NCBI GenBank assembly: GCA_904419545.1
Contig: CAJFRY010000015.1
Coordinates: forward strand, 1-39,467
Direction: 5' to 3'
Source: Candidatus Woodwardiibium gallinarum
Lineage (GTDB): Bacteria; Bacillota; Clostridia; Oscillospirales; CAG-382
DNA: 39,467 bases
Positions 7,479-16,112 of this stretch are shown in pieces. The notes beneath the pieces were generated by a model. The model saw only the letters and a list, made by a program, of their open reading frames with translations, was not told the DNA's origin and ran no database searches. Within the stretch, counting starts at the first letter, position 1; each line of letters starts with the position of its first letter. The position numbers and the translations under genes are program-made.

Positions 7479-8096
7479 ATGGGAAGACACATCGTTACAG
7501 TGGCAAGGCAGTTCGGCTGCGGCGGCGGCGAGATTGCCAAAAAACTGGCCGAGCAGCTTTCGGTCGAGTATTTCGACAAAGAGCTTTTGGAAAAAGCGGC
7601 TGAGGCATCCGGTATCAGTAGAGATGCGTTTGCGCGTGCAGACGAGCGTGCCGCCAGCAGCTTTTTGTACTCGCTGGCAATGTCCAGCTACAATGGACAT
7701 ATTTCCCCGGTAGGCGTGAACGACGTGATGCTCAGCGACAAGCTGTTTATCGTCCAATCGGATATCATCCGCAAGCTGGCGTCGGAAAAGGACTGCGTAA
7801 TTGTCGGCCGTTGTGCAGACGATCTGCTTTCCTCCTACGAGGGGCTGACGCGTATTTTCATCCACGCACCGTTGGATTATCGGCTCAAGGTGGTTATGGA
7901 ACGTCATCAGCTCAGCGAGTCGAGCGCGCGCACGCTTATCCGAAAGACGGATAAAAAACGCGCTTCCTACTATAATTTCTACACCAGCAAGGATTGGGGC
8001 AGCTCCCAGAACTACGACATTACCATCAACGCGGCTGTGCTCGGCGTGGACAAAACCGCCGCGCTGCTGAAGGATTTCGTGCTGGCACGCGGTTGA
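7479..8096 (+). CDS. cytidylate kinase-like family protein, 205 aa
   Basis: This is a P-loop nucleoside-monophosphate-kinase-type protein of the cytidylate-kinase-like family. It shares a fold with Cmk but is separate from housekeeping Cmk, and its true substrate is unsettled. The N-terminus 'HIVTVARQFGCGGGEIAKKLAE' carries the glycine-rich phosphate-binding loop (residues about 4-24). 'EYFDKELLEKAAE' follows. 'IVGRCADDLL' and a C-terminal 'DKKRASYYNFYTSKDWG' segment (lid and C-terminal substrate region) are typical of the family. The ATG is preceded by GGGAGGA at good spacing. It is monocistronic, reached by promoters P1 and P2 through the repeat leader, and closed by a strong terminator at 8112. 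No neighbour explains its role. Confidence 0.85.
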   Translation: MGRHIVTVARQFGCGGGEIAKKLAEQLSVEYFDKELLEKAAEASGISRDAFARADERAASSFLYSLAMSSYNGHISPVGVNDVMLSDKLFIVQSDIIRKLASEKDCVIVGRCADDLLSSYEGLTRIFIHAPLDYRLKVVMERHQLSESSARTLIRKTDKKRASYYNFYTSKDWGSSQNYDITINAAVLGVDKTAALLKDFVLARG

Positions 8097-8111
8097 ATCG
8101 AAAAAAGAAAG

Positions 8112-8136
8112 AGCCGGGCAGTTGATCTGCCCGGCT
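8112..8136 (+). terminator. terminator of the cytidylate-kinase-like gene
   Basis: AGCCGGGCAG and CTGCCCGGCT form a perfect 10-bp stem with a five-base loop, followed by a T-rich tail, 15 bases after the stop codon. Confidence 0.85.
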
Positions 8137-8150
8137 TTGCTTGTTAAATA

Positions 8151-8207
8151 GTTCAATCGGGGCTTTGCCCCAAGCCTCATTCAGGGAACTTTTTGAACAA
8201 AGCTTCG
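8151..8207. repeat. hairpin-rich intergenic element (possible dispersed repeat)
   Basis: GTTCAA (8151-8156) is mirrored by TTGAAC (8193-8198). In between is GGGGC-TTT-GCCCC (8159-8171). A further imperfect hairpin spans GAACTTT/AAAGCTTC to 8207. Elements with a 'GGGGCTTTGCCCC' core followed by a 'GGGAACTTTTTGAAC' arm resemble short dispersed repeats I recall from related Clostridia. Only one copy is in this window, so the repeat status is unproven. The stretch from 8208 to 8438 holds no convincing gene. Confidence 0.4.
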
Positions 8208-8438
8208 AGGAATTTTCACAAAAAAGCTGCTCAAAGCCTTTCGTAAAAATTCGCCTATATCCGCACTTCTGGGAAAGGGATAGTTCTTAAGCGAACGTTA
8301 TGCGGAACTATGCAAATTCCTTTTTCGACAGTCTGGAACGGGTAGAACCAACTGCCCGTCTTTTTACAAAAATTATTGAATCAAATCCCGTTTTCCGCGA
8401 CTTAATAACGAAAACACCCGAAAAGGAGGTGCAGGGGA

Positions 8439-8707
8439 TGGATGCTGAGGGCTTGGAAACCTATGCGGACGAGCTGTTTCGCGCCGCGCGCGGCTGGAGC
8501 GATACCGAGGACCTCGCGCAGGAGACGCTGCTGGCCGCAGGGCGTGGCCGTATGGTGTGCTCCGCCACAAACAAGCATTATGACCTGCTGCGGCGCAAAT
8601 ACGGGCTGCTGACGGCGTTTATGAAGCGCGCCGCTGCCTGCGGGGACGATGACCCGACCGGAGCAAATCCGCCGATGCTGGTCATCGATGACGCGAACGC
8701 CAGATAA
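8439..8707 (+). pseudogene. truncated ECF-type sigma factor remnant, 89 aa
   Basis: The ATG at 8439 follows a very strong AAAAGGAGG. The product begins like sigma-70 region 2: 'YADELFRAARGW', then 'TEDLAQETLLAA', which matches the DAEDLVQET core that contacts polymerase. A few residues on is 'NKHYDLLRRKYG', matching the end of region 2 (the NKxYDxLRRKY part). The 20-30 residues that normally lie between these two motifs are mostly missing, and region 4 (the -35-binding helix-turn-helix) is absent. The tail after residue 60 is unlike a sigma factor. I read this as an internally deleted, truncated sigma gene whose start region is still intact. An alternative is a short regulator derived from a sigma factor. 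A longer reading from 8300 lacks a ribosome binding site. Confidence 0.55.
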
Positions 8708-8735
8708 CGGGAGTCGGACGTCGGCCGAAAAATGA

Positions 8736-8771
8736 AAAGCCAAGGCGCTTTCTGCCGCCTTGGCTTTTTTG
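8736..8771. terminator. bidirectional terminator between convergent genes
   Basis: AAAAGCCAAGGCG pairs with CGCCTTGGCTTTTTT around an eight-base loop, with T runs on both strands. It serves the sigma remnant on the plus strand and the GNAT gene on the minus strand. Confidence 0.85.
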
Positions 8772-8821
8772 TTGCATGCGCTTGGCTGCGCGGCTTCTTC
8801 TATGGCAATGGAAAGGGCAAT

Positions 8822-9268
8822 TTACTTTGCCGACTCCAGCCATTGTATATAAGCCGTTTTATCGGCGCCGTTAAACCCGGCGTTTGCATAAAAGCGATGG
8901 GTTACTTCCTGCTTCGAGCCGGTAAGGAGCATAATCTTGTAGCAATTCGATGCTTCGGCAATCTGTTTCGCGTAGTGCAGACACGCCGTCGCGTATCCTT
9001 TTCTGCGGTGCTCTGGATGGGTGACCACGTTTTCGATCAGGGCATACGGTCTGATGTTCCTTGTCAGGTTGGGGATAATTACGCACACGCAGGAGGACAC
9101 GATCCGGTGATCTGCAAGCTTGACAATGATGTGATGATTTTTGTCCTCAAGGATCGATTGCCAGGTTTGGTGCAAATGCTCGGTCATTTCCGGCACGGCG
9201 GTTTCATGCAAATACAAGTATAGGTGCAACAGTTCCTTTAAGTCTGTTTCCTGCGCTTCACGAATCAT
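8822..9268 (-). CDS. GNAT-family N-acetyltransferase, 148 aa
   Basis: This is a single-domain acetyl-CoA-dependent acetyltransferase, cytoplasmic, substrate unknown. The start 'MIREAQETDLKELLHLY' is the standard GNAT beginning. 'YALIENVVTHPEHRRKGYATACLHYA' (about residues 76-101) holds the acetyl-CoA pyrophosphate loop R-R-K-G-Y-A. 'FYANAGF' near the C-terminus is the usual last motif. The ATG at 9268 was chosen because AGGAGG lies nine bases upstream and it gives the expected family length. The gene lies 33 bases after the hairpin that ends the upstream ATPase gene, so it may be expressed by read-through or from its own unseen promoter. Confidence 0.88.
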   Translation of the reverse strand: MIREAQETDLKELLHLYLYLHETAVPEMTEHLHQTWQSILEDKNHHIIVKLADHRIVSSCVCVIIPNLTRNIRPYALIENVVTHPEHRRKGYATACLHYAKQIAEASNCYKIMLLTGSKQEVTHRFYANAGFNGADKTAYIQWLESAK

Positions 9269-9300
9269 CGCAAGGCCTCCTATGCTGCATGAAGTTGCAA

Positions 9301-9330
9301 AAGGCCGCGGTAATTCATTGCCGCGGCCTT
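9301..9330 (-). terminator. terminator of the sugar-importer ATPase gene
   Basis: AAGGCCGCGG and CCGCGGCCTT form a perfect 10-bp stem around a 10-base loop. On the minus strand the stem runs into TTTTG, nine bases after the stop codon of the ATPase gene. Confidence 0.85.
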
Positions 9331-9338
9331 GTTTGTGC

Positions 9339-10469
<1,131 letters not shown>

Positions 10470-10509
10470 TATAAACCTCCTGATGATAGGACAAAAAGCT
10501 GCCCTTCAT

Positions 10510-10560
10510 TAACTACTGTATATAATAGCAAATTATCGCTCCGAAGAAAAGAGCTTATTT
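10510..10560 (-). promoter_or_regulatory. candidate extended -10 promoter of the MsmX-type gene
   Basis: On the minus strand TGC-TATTAT forms an extended -10 motif about 50 bases before the start codon. The -35 match (TTTTCT at 17 bases) is poor. The 160-base gap to the next gene upstream (10470-10629) contains nothing else. Confidence 0.4.
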
Positions 10561-10629
10561 GCCCAAAATTTCATCGTTTGCTTTATTCAATTTGCATAAT
10601 AAGTGAACTGGATATTGCGAAAGCAAAGC

Positions 10630-11355
10630 CTATTTTGGGTTGATAAGTTTCCGAATTTCGGTATCGGTCAGTCTGCGATAGCCGCCGCGCGGAAGCGCCG
10701 GGTCCAGAGGCAGTCCGGCGAAACAGATTCGCTCAAGGAAAGTGATCCCGTTCCCGACGGCGGTAAACATCCGCTTGATCTGATGGAATTTTCCCTCGGT
10801 AATCGTAATTTTTCCTTCTGTCCCGCCGATTTCCGCCGTCAGGTGTGCGGGCTTGGTCAGAAGGCCGCCGATGTCGACCCCGCGTTCGAGCGCGGCAATG
10901 GCCGCTTCGTCCAGCGGACGGGCACAGCGGAAAAAATAGCGCTTTTCCACATGCCGCTTCGGGGACAGCCAGCGGTGCGCGCTTGCGCCGTCGTTGGTCA
11001 GGATTAAAAGCCCGACGGTATCCTTATCCAGACGTCCGGCAGGGAAGAGTCCGCGCCGGATGTCCGGGCCCGCCAGAAGGTCGAGCACGGTCGGGCCGTC
11101 GCCGTCTTCGGTGGAGCAGACATAGCCGGCAGGCTTGTTCAGCATTATGTATAGAAAGGGGGAGGTGTCGACCGGAATGCCGTCCAGACGGATATCTGCG
11201 CCGCGCGTCACCTTCTGTTCGGGTGAACGGGCGGAAATCCCATCTACCGTCACGCGGCCGCGCGCGACGGCAGTTTTCGCTTCGCTGCGCGAGACCAGCC
11301 CGCTGGAGGCGAGCAGCTTATCGAGCCGTTCCGGCCGGTTTGTACAATCCTGCAT
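10630..11355 (-). CDS. RsuA/RluB-family rRNA pseudouridine synthase, 241 aa
   Basis: This enzyme isomerises a uridine in ribosomal RNA to pseudouridine. An S4-like RNA-binding domain comes first ('RLDKLLASSGLVSRSEAKTA', then 'GRVTVDG'). The catalytic domain follows with 'YIMLNKPAGYVCS' and 'FPAGRLDKDTVGLLILTNDG', which carries the catalytic Asp in the GRLDxDT(x)GLLLLT motif. 'EGKFHQIKRMF' is the conserved late motif. The length and the single S4 domain fit 16S-type RsuA or 23S-type RluB/RluF, and the target base cannot be decided. The ATG at 11355 has a GAAAGG 12 bases upstream. A TTG at 11391 is possible but less likely. It sits 16 bases after the 44-aa gene and is probably co-transcribed with it. 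Confidence 0.88.
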   Translation of the reverse strand: MQDCTNRPERLDKLLASSGLVSRSEAKTAVARGRVTVDGISARSPEQKVTRGADIRLDGIPVDTSPFLYIMLNKPAGYVCSTEDGDGPTVLDLLAGPDIRRGLFPAGRLDKDTVGLLILTNDGASAHRWLSPKRHVEKRYFFRCARPLDEAAIAALERGVDIGGLLTKPAHLTAEIGGTEGKITITEGKFHQIKRMFTAVGNGITFLERICFAGLPLDPALPRGGYRRLTDTEIRKLINPK

Positions 11356-11371
11356 GATACAACGATGCCTT

Positions 11372-11506
11372 TCATTGCAAATAGGAATCAATAGTATGGT
11401 ACAGCTCCAAAACCTCGGGAAATATCGTCAGCAGCACGGCAGCGGAGACTGCGATGAATATGAGGGCGACAAAAAAGCCGACCGCCACGCCGTTGAGATG
11501 CTTCAT
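11372..11506 (-). CDS. 44-aa single-span membrane microprotein
   Basis: A short gene on the minus strand starts at the ATG at 11506 and ends at the TGA at 11372-11374. The product begins 'MKHLNGVAVG', continues through a strongly hydrophobic stretch (about residues 8-30, rich in V, A, L, I and F), and ends with an acidic, aromatic tail 'PEVLELYHTIDSYLQ'. That fits one transmembrane helix with a short amphipathic C-terminus. GGAAAGG lies 13 bases before the ATG. Its stop is 16 bases before the pseudouridine synthase start, suggesting translational coupling. I do not recognise a family. It could be a small membrane regulator or a conserved microprotein of the order. Confidence 0.6.
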   Translation of the reverse strand: MKHLNGVAVGFFVALIFIAVSAAVLLTIFPEVLELYHTIDSYLQ

Positions 11507-11534
11507 GTTGTCCGCACTGCCTTTCCGAACGCAT

Positions 11535-11571
11535 ATTAACGCCGGTGAAACGGTCGTCCGCCGGCGTTAAT
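11535..11571. repeat. inverted repeat between DUF4830 gene and microprotein
   Basis: ATTAACGCCGG and CCGGCGTTAAT form a perfect 11-bp stem with a 15-base loop. There is no T run on either strand, so it is either an inefficient terminator, an mRNA-stabilising hairpin or a protein-binding palindrome. It separates the 176-aa gene from the 44-aa gene. Confidence 0.6.
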
Positions 11572-11597
11572 GTCAGTATGCCCCGATCAGGAGTGCG

Positions 11598-12128
11598 TTA
11601 TTCCGTCTGTGCGGATGAGGATTCGGCGGCGCTGCTGTCGGAGGCATCGCGCGGCGTTTTCCGTTCGAAGCCGTGTATGAACTGCGCTTCGTCGATGCCG
11701 CAGACGTCGCCGGCGATCACCTTGTCTTTGTATACCAGCATCGTGAAGAGTACGCGCCCTTCATAGCCGGGATATTCTTCCAGAAGGTAAGTATATTTCA
11801 TCGCGCTCTTGCCCTGATACTTTTTCAGATTCAAACCCTGCGCGCGCTGCAGCTCGTTGTATTTTTCATACACGGCGTCAAATGTTTCGGGGATAATGAC
11901 CTCCGCGCTTTCCGCCGGCTCGCTGACCGGCGAATAACCGAACTGCCGTATGAATGCCAGCCGGTCATCGTTTGTTTTGACCTCGCCGTATTGAATGGAA
12001 ACGACGGCCACGTCGCCAGCAGTGCCGTATTCCGGTATGACGGCGATGAGGGTGACAAGAACGACCACGGATAGCAGGACGACCGCGAAGAACTTGATAC
12101 TCGAAGCCTTTAAGGTGTATATGAACAC
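11598..12128 (-). CDS. DUF4830 domain protein, membrane-anchored
   Basis: 176 aa from a GTG start at 12128. That start sits nine bases after AAAGGG, whereas the TTG at 12137 abuts the AAAGGG directly and is unlikely. Residues about 8-32 form one hydrophobic anchor. The outside domain (about 50-160) shows the DUF4830 pattern: 'RLAFIRQFGYSP', 'VIIPETFDAVYEKYNELQRAQG', 'YKG/YQGK', 'YTYLLEEYPGYEGRV', then 'VIAGDVC' and 'FIHGF'. The tail is low-complexity and Ser/Glu-rich. The function of the domain is unknown. It occurs widely in Clostridia as short membrane-anchored proteins. It may head an operon with the 44-aa protein and the pseudouridine synthase, although an inverted repeat lies in between. 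Confidence 0.8.
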   Translation of the reverse strand: MFIYTLKASSIKFFAVVLLSVVVLVTLIAVIPEYGTAGDVAVVSIQYGEVKTNDDRLAFIRQFGYSPVSEPAESAEVIIPETFDAVYEKYNELQRAQGLNLKKYQGKSAMKYTYLLEEYPGYEGRVLFTMLVYKDKVIAGDVCGIDEAQFIHGFERKTPRDASDSSAAESSSAQTE

Positions 12129-12211
12129 GACAACCAACCCTTTACTATGCGTTTTGCGGTACGGCTGCGACCCCGTAGACCGTAGTACATAGTATTAGGC
12201 CGGACGCTTGT

Positions 12212-14107
12212 TTATTCCTCTAACCTGCTTTCCAATTCCAAATATTCGTCGTATAATTTCTCCAGCTCGGCGTTGATGGCCTCCTCCTCGTGGGTGAGGG
12301 CTTCCAATGCCTTATAATCGCTGCTTTCTTCGCCGTTCATCCGCACGCGGATTTCGGCGAGCGCTTTTTCCCTGCGTCCGATTTCGTTCTCTACGATTAC
12401 ATACCGTTTGCGAATCTTGCGCGGATCAACACCGGTTTTCGGCTCCGCTGCGTTCTTTTTGACGGCGGAGGGAGCGGTTGGCATGCTTTCCGGCAGCGGC
12501 GGCCGTTTGGCAAGAAACACGTCATAAGACAGCTCGTAGAGTGCATATCCGTTCGGATAGCGGCGCCTGTCCAGCTCCAGGATGCGGTTGGCGAGCGACG
12601 AGATGAAAAAACGGTCATGCGATACGCAGAGTACCGTGCCGCCGAATTCGGCCAGCGCTGATTCGAGCACTTCGCGGGAGGCGATGTCGAGATGGTTGGT
12701 CGGCTCGTCCAGAACCAGAAGGCTGGCGCCCTTGAGGATCAGTTTCGCGATGGACAGACGCGCCCGCTCGCCGCCGCTGAGGACGCTGTTTTGCTTGAAC
12801 ACGTCGTCCCCCGTAAAGCCGAAGGAGGCCAGCGTCGTGCGCACCTGCGTCATCGTCATCGCGCCGTTGTCGTCCCAAAGCTCGCCGATGACCGTGTTTT
12901 CATCGTCGATGAGCTGCTGCTCCTGGTCGTAATAGCCGACGATTTGATTGTACCCGTATTCGAATCGCCCCCGGTCTGGCTCCAGCCGCGAGGTGAGGAT
13001 TTTGATGAGCGTGGATTTGCCCGAGCCGTTCGCGCCGACGATGAACAGCCGGTCGCCGCGCTTCAGCTCGAAGCCGATATCGGTCAGCAAAGGCGTGTTG
13101 CCGAAGGATTTGCCGATGCCGCGAACCGAGAGCACGTCGCTGCTCTGCTTGGCGGATGTCTGGAACGAAAAGGAGGGCGCCTTGACTTCGTCCTTCGGCT
13201 TTTCGAGCTTTTCCATCCGCTCCAGCGCCTTCAGACGGCTTTCCGCAGCGATGATGTTGCGCTCGCGGTTCCAGCGGCGCTGGTTTTCCACAAAATCCTC
13301 GATGCGCTTGATTTCCTTCTGCTGTTGAAGGTAATGCTTCATCTGTGCGGCGCGCTGCTCCTGTTTTTTTTGCTTGAACACGCTGTACGGACCGCTGAAT
13401 ACCGTTGCGCGCGTATGCTCCAGCTCCAGCGTTTTGGTGGTGACGCGGTCGAGGAAATAACGGTCGTGTGAAACGATAAGAAAGGTCTTTTTCGACGTGC
13501 GGATAAAGCCTTCAAGCCATTCGGTCGTTTCGAGATCGAGATGGTTGGTCGGTTCATCGAGCAGGATTACATCCGTGTCTGAAACGAGCACCGACAGAAG
13601 CGCCAGCCGGGTTTTTTGTCCGCCGGAAAGCAGAGCGGCCGGCTTGCCGAAGTCCTCTGCGGAAAATCCGAACCGCTCGAGCATTGTGCGCGTTTTGGCT
13701 TTGTATTCATAACCGCCTGCGCGCCGGAAGTCTTCTTCCAGCGCTGCGTAGCGTTCGGCATCCGCACTGCGCCCCTCGGAAAGCCGTTCCGCCAGTTCGG
13801 TGAGGCGAAGCTCGGCTTCGTGCAGATGAGAAAAGGAACCCAGCGCCCAGTCCAGCACTGTCTTGTCTCCGAAATCGTCTTCCGGCTTCTGTGAGAGCAG
13901 CCGGACCTGCGCACCGCGCGCGAAGGCCACGGAGCCGCGGTCGGGTCGGATTTTGCCGGTGATGATATGGAAGAGCGTGGTTTTGCCCGCACCGTTGGCG
14001 CCAATTACGCCGAGGCGTTCGCCTTCATTTACCGAAAAAGATATATCGTTGAGAATTTCATCCGTCCCGTAGGACAGGGAAACGGACGAAACGGTTAAAA
14101 TCGTCAT
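12212..14107 (-). CDS. ABC-F ATPase (Uup/YfmR-like translation factor)
   Basis: 631 aa with two nucleotide-binding domains in one chain and no membrane segments, as in ABC-F proteins that act at the ribosome E-site. Domain 1 has Walker A 'GANGAGKTT' and signature 'LLSGGQKTRLA'. Domain 2 has 'GANGSGKST' and 'LSGGERARLSIA'. Both keep 'LLDEPTNHLD'/'VLDEPTNHLD' and 'VSHDRYFLD'/'VSHDRFFIS'. The linker between them is long, basic and helical (about 240-310). The C-terminal 80 residues are a charged coiled coil like that of Uup and YfmR. This points to a housekeeping translation factor rather than an antibiotic-resistance type, though resistance ABC-Fs share the core. The ATG at 14107 has GGAG at 11 bases and matches the family start. 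Confidence 0.9.
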   Translation of the reverse strand: MTILTVSSVSLSYGTDEILNDISFSVNEGERLGVIGANGAGKTTLFHIITGKIRPDRGSVAFARGAQVRLLSQKPEDDFGDKTVLDWALGSFSHLHEAELRLTELAERLSEGRSADAERYAALEEDFRRAGGYEYKAKTRTMLERFGFSAEDFGKPAALLSGGQKTRLALLSVLVSDTDVILLDEPTNHLDLETTEWLEGFIRTSKKTFLIVSHDRYFLDRVTTKTLELEHTRATVFSGPYSVFKQKKQEQRAAQMKHYLQQQKEIKRIEDFVENQRRWNRERNIIAAESRLKALERMEKLEKPKDEVKAPSFSFQTSAKQSSDVLSVRGIGKSFGNTPLLTDIGFELKRGDRLFIVGANGSGKSTLIKILTSRLEPDRGRFEYGYNQIVGYYDQEQQLIDDENTVIGELWDDNGAMTMTQVRTTLASFGFTGDDVFKQNSVLSGGERARLSIAKLILKGASLLVLDEPTNHLDIASREVLESALAEFGGTVLCVSHDRFFISSLANRILELDRRRYPNGYALYELSYDVFLAKRPPLPESMPTAPSAVKKNAAEPKTGVDPRKIRKRYVIVENEIGRREKALAEIRVRMNGEESSDYKALEALTHEEEAINAELEKLYDEYLELESRLEE

Positions 14108-14200
14108 AACGTCTTTGTCTCCGATATGTACATTTCTAAATAAACGCCTGAAGCATTGGCATCGCGGCGCCGTATCAAGCAAAGGGAAATATTATATTTT

Positions 14201-14229
14201 ATAATACCACAATACCGTTGGTTTGTCAA
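14201..14229 (-). promoter_or_regulatory. sigma-A promoter of the ABC-F gene
   Basis: On the minus strand TTGACA (14224-14229) and TATTAT (14201-14206) are 17 bases apart. The predicted leader is about 90 bases. It diverges from the promoter at 14240. Confidence 0.85.
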
Positions 14230-14239
14230 AGGCAAACTC

Positions 14240-14268
14240 TTGACGAAGCAAGAAATATGTGGTAAAAT
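14240..14268 (+). promoter_or_regulatory. sigma-A promoter of the epimerase-GNAT fusion gene
   Basis: TTGACG (14240-14245) and TAAAAT (14263-14268) are 17 bases apart, with the start codon 25 bases beyond the -10 box. This gives a short leader that still carries the GGGGG ribosome binding site. Confidence 0.82.
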
Positions 14269-14293
14269 AGAATCGATAAGGGGGAATTTGGGG

Positions 14294-15760
14294 TTGAACG
14301 AGATTTATTTATCTACCGGTGCGTTTATCGGACGGCGCAACGGGTTCGATTTCAAATTGCTCACAGAACATAATGATGCGTTCCATTGCGACGGATTTGA
14401 ATTTATGATGTTTCGCGATTCGTATGCGCAGATTCCCGATTTGGTGCGTATTTGCCGGGAGCGCGGCGTTCGTATCCGTGCTTTTCACGCAGACAAGTAT
14501 ATCGGCGACCTGCTTGGCGAGCCGGGCGAAGCGTCGCTTGCCGTCGCGCTGACACTGTTCAAGACCAATTGTGAATACGCCCGGGCCTTCGGTGCCGAAA
14601 AGCTTGTCGCTCATTGCTGGGGCGTGCCGGATAGCGATCAAAACGCGCCGATGATTTACGAACGAATCGGGCTTCTTATGGACATCGCAGCGCGCTATTC
14701 GATTGACCTTCTTGTCGAAGGTGTATTTTGTATGCATAAGAGCCCGAGTTTTCATATGAAAAAGCTCGCTTCCATATACAATACACTCGGCTTTACACTG
14801 GACACGCGCGCCGCGCAATTCCACCGTGAGCTGTATACAATCCTTGATGACAAGGAACTGTGGCCGGATCGCATCCGACACGTACATATCGGCGACTACT
14901 CGGGTGCGCGGTGCGACTGGTCGAAAATTTACCCCATCTATCAGCCTGGCGAGGGAGACATCAACTGGCTTTTGACGTTCGACCGTCTGCGGGCCTCCGG
15001 TTATGCCGGTGCGTTGACACTGGAATCGCCGGCTATCCATGCGAAGGGTGCTGACGCCGTACGCCTCAACACCAGTCTCGATTATCTCCGCGCAGGTATG
15101 GAAAATCGGCTTGGAGAGGCGCCGCCGGATAAAGCCGGGCTGCGTCACAAAGGCACCGTAGAACTGGAAAGCGAACGCCTGCGGCTGCGCAGGTTTGTGT
15201 TTGACGACTATCGCCCGATGTTTGAGCGCTGGTCGGGGACGGAGGAGGCTGCGCGCTTCGGGCAGCTTTTGCGCCATAAGACGCCTGCAAAAGCCAAATT
15301 TCAGGTACAGCGCTGGATTACCGCTTATCGCAGAGATTCGTTTTATGGCTGGGCTATTGAGGAGAAGGCGACGGGTCGGCTTATCGGTTATGTGGTCGAA
15401 AAGGAAGTTTCCAACCGCTTTAAGACGATCGGTCTTATGTTTGCTCTTGAGCAGCCCGCCCGTCACAAGGGCTATATGACCGAGGCGCTGAAACGCATTT
15501 TCGGATTTTTGTTTGAAGAAGTTAATTTCTGGAAAATATATGCCCATGTCGATGTGGAAGATACCGCCGCGCTTTCGCTGATGCGAAGCGTCGGGATGAC
15601 GTATGAATCCACTTCGTCTGATAAAACACTGCATGGCGACGGCAGTTGGTTCTATCCGTACTTTTTTTCGATCATCCAGCCGGAATGGGACATAAAAGAA
15701 AAGCAAGCAGCTAAGCTGCCTGCTGATCCGTCTATTCCCGTACTCTCGCAGGACTCCTGA
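14294..15760 (+). CDS. sugar isomerase/epimerase-like TIM barrel fused to GNAT acetyltransferase
   Basis: 488 aa from a TTG start (14294), preceded by AAGGGGG at proper spacing. Residues 1-275 are a xylose-isomerase-like TIM barrel (sugar phosphate isomerase/epimerase or AP-endonuclease-2 superfamily). The likely metal and catalytic residues are all there: His in 'RAFHADKY', Glu in 'LLVEGVF', Asp in 'FTLDTRAAQFH', His in 'RHVHIGDYS', the 'GEGDINW' turn and Glu in 'LTLESPA'. Residues about 300-475 are a RimJ/RimL-type GNAT domain with 'LESERLRLRRF', an acetyl-CoA loop 'QPARHKGYMTEAL' and 'ALSLMRSVGMTYE'. The chain is continuous with no stop or frameshift at the join, so it is a true fusion. 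A simple idea is a bifunctional enzyme for an amino- or acetylated sugar. The end overlaps the convergent DUF378 gene by 29 bases. Confidence 0.85.
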   Translation: MNEIYLSTGAFIGRRNGFDFKLLTEHNDAFHCDGFEFMMFRDSYAQIPDLVRICRERGVRIRAFHADKYIGDLLGEPGEASLAVALTLFKTNCEYARAFGAEKLVAHCWGVPDSDQNAPMIYERIGLLMDIAARYSIDLLVEGVFCMHKSPSFHMKKLASIYNTLGFTLDTRAAQFHRELYTILDDKELWPDRIRHVHIGDYSGARCDWSKIYPIYQPGEGDINWLLTFDRLRASGYAGALTLESPAIHAKGADAVRLNTSLDYLRAGMENRLGEAPPDKAGLRHKGTVELESERLRLRRFVFDDYRPMFERWSGTEEAARFGQLLRHKTPAKAKFQVQRWITAYRRDSFYGWAIEEKATGRLIGYVVEKEVSNRFKTIGLMFALEQPARHKGYMTEALKRIFGFLFEEVNFWKIYAHVDVEDTAALSLMRSVGMTYESTSSDKTLHGDGSWFYPYFFSIIQPEWDIKEKQAAKLPADPSIPVLSQDS

Positions 15761-15935
15761 ACAGGATTCCAATGCACCACAGTCCGCAGACGGCCACGAT
15801 TGTGTACACGATGCGGCTGAGAAGCGCGGCCGGACCGCCGCAAATCCAGGCGACCAGGTCGAATTGGAACAGTCCTATGAGTCCCCAGTTGATAGAGCCA
15901 ATGATGGTAATAATCAGTGCGATTCTGTCTAACAT
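15732..15935 (-). CDS. DUF378 small membrane protein, 67 aa
   Basis: This is a two-helix membrane protein of the DUF378 family (YuzA-like). 'ITIIGSINWGLIGLFQFDLV' is the hallmark N-terminal part, with an INWGL motif. A second hydrophobic stretch (about 40-60) includes 'YTIVAVCGLWCIG'. The function is unknown. The ATG at 15935 is preceded by AAAGGAG at good spacing. Its 3' end overlaps the convergent epimerase-GNAT gene by 29 bases, leaving no room for a terminator between them. Confidence 0.9.
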   Translation of the reverse strand: MLDRIALIITIIGSINWGLIGLFQFDLVAWICGGPAALLSRIVYTIVAVCGLWCIGILFRSPARVRE

Positions 15936-16112
15936 CGGTCAAATCTCCTTTCGACATGATGTAGTATCTGCGAAAGACGTTAAAATATACACTGATTTTT
16001 CAAAAAATATTTCAATTTCAATTTGGACGGCATACAGGAATGGGAGGCGCAGCCCGCTTGCACCGCAGCTTCGTCCTGAATTGAAAGCAGACATCTGGAA
16101 AGGATTATACTT

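Noticed and set aside
12212..14107. Antibiotic-resistance ABC-F
   Set aside because: The long C-terminal coiled coil and overall layout fit housekeeping Uup/YfmR-type factors. No resistance-specific context is seen.
14309..15772. 487-aa open frame on the minus strand
   Set aside because: It is the antisense of the epimerase-GNAT gene, has no family motifs and no ribosome binding site. It arises from the GC-rich third positions of the true gene.
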